From NCBI GenBank assembly GCA_019359615.1, contig JAHHHA010000020.1, positions 1 through 64,000 on the forward strand: a stretch of DNA of 64,000 nt, in the 5' to 3' direction. Below are positions 62,641 to 64,000 of this stretch, one piece after another. The DNA comes from Cyanosarcina radialis HA8281-LM2 (GTDB lineage: Bacteria > Cyanobacteriota > Cyanobacteriia > Cyanobacteriales > CCAP-1448). Numbering within the stretch: the stretch's first letter is position 1; the number at the start of each line of letters is the position of its first letter. Below the pieces are notes generated by a model. The model saw only the letters and a program-made list of their open reading frames with translations, was not told where the DNA came from and ran no database searches. Both the position numbers and the translations under genes were made by a program.

Positions 62641-64000
62641 TTACAAACCCAAAAATTGCCGCGCTTCAGCTAATACCTGGGTTAAAGCTCCAGACTCAAA
62701 AGGTGAAGTCAAACGAGCGGATCGCACCAGTTCTTGAAAGGGCGCTTCGCCACCCCGCTGGCAGAGAGCGACATAATCTTTTAAGGTCGTGCCGTAGTCG
62801 GTTTTCGCTTTTACCCAAAACTGCAAAGCACAACACAGCGCTAGGGTGTAGTCGATGTAGTAAAAGGGATAGCAATAAATGTGGAGCTTTTCTTGCCACA
62901 GACCGCCCTCGGCCGGATGGGTGAGATCGCCATACTCCCTCCAGGGAAGATAGATCGATTCGACTTCTTGCCACATTTGATGGCGTTCTTGGGGAGTGGC
63001 AGCGGGATTGGCATAAACCAAATGTTGAAAGCGATCGACTGCTACCCCATAAGGCAAAAACAACAGCGATTCGGTTAAGTGCTGGAGGCAATAGCGTCGA
63101 GCATCTTCACCAAAAAACTTCTCCATTTGGGGAAAAGTGAGATACTCCAAACTCATAGAATGGATTTCGGCAGATTCCGAGGTCGCCCACACGTAGTCGG
63201 AGACTGAAGTGTCGCGGCTTTGCCACATTTGGAAAGCATGACCCATCTCGTGAGTGAACACATCAACATCGCCTTTGGTTCCGTTGAAATTGGCAAAGAT
63301 AAAAGGCAATCCGTAGGTGAGAAAGGCCGTACAAAATCCCCCTCCAGCCTTGCCAGAGCGACTGTCGAGGTCGAGAAGATGAGATTTGACCATCATCCCA
63401 AAGAAATCGCTTAATTCTGGGTTCATCGCCCCGAACATTTCTTGGGCGCGTTCTAGCATCCAGTCGCGATCGCCCAAGGGGGTAGGGTTTCCTTGCAGGT
63501 CGAACAGCGATTCATCCCAGTAAAACAACTTGTCGAGGTTGAGTTTCTCTCTCTGTCTTTCTAAGATTTGACGCGCCAACGGTACTACTTCTTCAGCCAC
63601 TTGCTGGCAATAGCGTTCGACTTCCGGCTGGCCGTAGTCCACCCGTTGCATTTTTTTGTAGCCCAGCCCGATGTAGTTGTCGTAGCCTAGTTTTGTAGCC
63701 ATTTGGTGTCGCAGTTGCACCAGGTCGTCAAAGATTCGATCGAGCCGATCGCGATTTTCTGAGAAAAAGCCCCAGCGAACTCTCTGGGCATGATGGCGGC
63801 GATCGCGGTTGGGATCTTGGGTGTATTTGCCAATTTGAGATAAATTGAGGCGATCGCCTGCAAATTCGAGGTCAGCACTGGCGATTAACTCGGTATATTC
63901 AGCTACCAGCTTGGCTTCTCGTACCAAATCGTCCTCAATTACCGGATCGAAAGTGGTAATATCTGCTTCCCAAAGCAGAAAAGCTTGTTTGCCTAATACT
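62641..64000 (-). CDS. M3 family oligoendopeptidase (N-terminus off window)
   Basis: The frame runs to the window end without a break, so the 5' part is missing. The catalytic HExxH motif is in DVFTHEMGHAFQMWQ; the third ligand region is SAEIHSMSLEYL. The N-terminal visible part (TTFDPVIEDDLVREAKLVAEY) and GYKKMQRVDYG are typical of M3 oligoendopeptidase F-like metallopeptidases. It degrades peptides in the cytosol. About 450 of roughly 570 residues are visible. Confidence 0.93.
   Translation of the reverse strand, partial: VLGKQAFLLWEADITTFDPVIEDDLVREAKLVAEYTELIASADLEFAGDRLNLSQIGKYTQDPNRDRRHHAQRVRWGFFSENRDRLDRIFDDLVQLRHQMATKLGYDNYIGLGYKKMQRVDYGQPEVERYCQQVAEEVVPLARQILERQREKLNLDKLFYWDESLFDLQGNPTPLGDRDWMLERAQEMFGAMNPELSDFFGMMVKSHLLDLDSRSGKAGGGFCTAFLTYGLPFIFANFNGTKGDVDVFTHEMGHAFQMWQSRDTSVSDYVWATSESAEIHSMSLEYLTFPQMEKFFGEDARRYCLQHLTESLLFLPYGVAVDRFQHLVYANPAATPQERHQMWQEVESIYLPWREYGDLTHPAEGGLWQEKLHIYCYPFYYIDYTLALCCALQFWVKAKTDYGTTLKDYVALCQRGGEAPFQELVRSARLTSPFESGALTQVLAEARQFLGL

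Overview
The window is a chromosomal stretch of a cyanobacterium. The GCGATCGC palindrome (HIP1) and its GATCG core recur throughout. The ribosomal-protein super-operon has the cyanobacterial/plastid order and lacks rpsJ, rpsN and rpmD. Typical cyanobacterial families are present: minCDE, SLH-OprB porins, Tic20-like proteins, XisH/XisI, Uma2 and DUF6887/DUF6888-type small proteins. Genus cannot be fixed from sequence alone.

Layout. 0-4.7 kb: a DUF2887 protein with a probably broken reading frame, a DEDDh exonuclease, 6-phosphogluconate dehydrogenase, BioY, LspA and a small membrane protein. 4.8-9.0 kb: an exopolysaccharide block with a GT4 glycosyltransferase, a polyprenyl-phosphate sugar-1-P transferase, and GDP-mannose dehydratase plus GDP-fucose synthase. 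9.0-10.6 kb: 5-formyl-THF cyclo-ligase carrying an in-frame palindromic repeat, then xisH-xisI. 10.7-15.9 kb: a one-module NRPS-like adenylation/carrier/reductase protein downstream of an ethanolamine-type amino-acid permease. 16-19.5 kb: a lone MalG-type permease, an SLH/OprB porin and an APH-fold kinase-like protein. 19.9-25.7 kb: a minus-strand glycoconjugate cluster (three glycosyltransferases and an ABC exporter). 26-32.6 kb: glyA, small and membrane proteins (two Tic20-like), an FAH-family hydrolase, rpsF, cobL and a leucine-rich-repeat protein that looks like the front of a Roco protein. 32.6-40 kb: decayed fragments, Uma2, minCDE, recF, a VOC-like membrane protein, a sigma-like protein and a 2Fe-2S ferredoxin. 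40-58.8 kb: rplC through prfA, including secY, adk, infA, rpmJ, rpoA and truA, interrupted by a hicBA toxin-antitoxin locus whose hicA is frameshifted. 58.9-64 kb: a small overlapping gene pair, an unknown protein, an ABC1/UbiB kinase, a DM13-like protein and a partial M3 peptidase.

The most unusual signal is not one gene but a dense population of small palindromic and tandem repeats. Several families are recognisable. They sit inside coding sequences without breaking the frame (5-FCL, recF), supply stop codons or C-termini (a glycosyltransferase, the FAH protein), and in two places one palindrome lies inside another. Heptamer tandem repeats fill many junctions of the ribosomal-protein operon, often directly before start codons. 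No insertion sequence, tRNA, rRNA or CRISPR array was seen.
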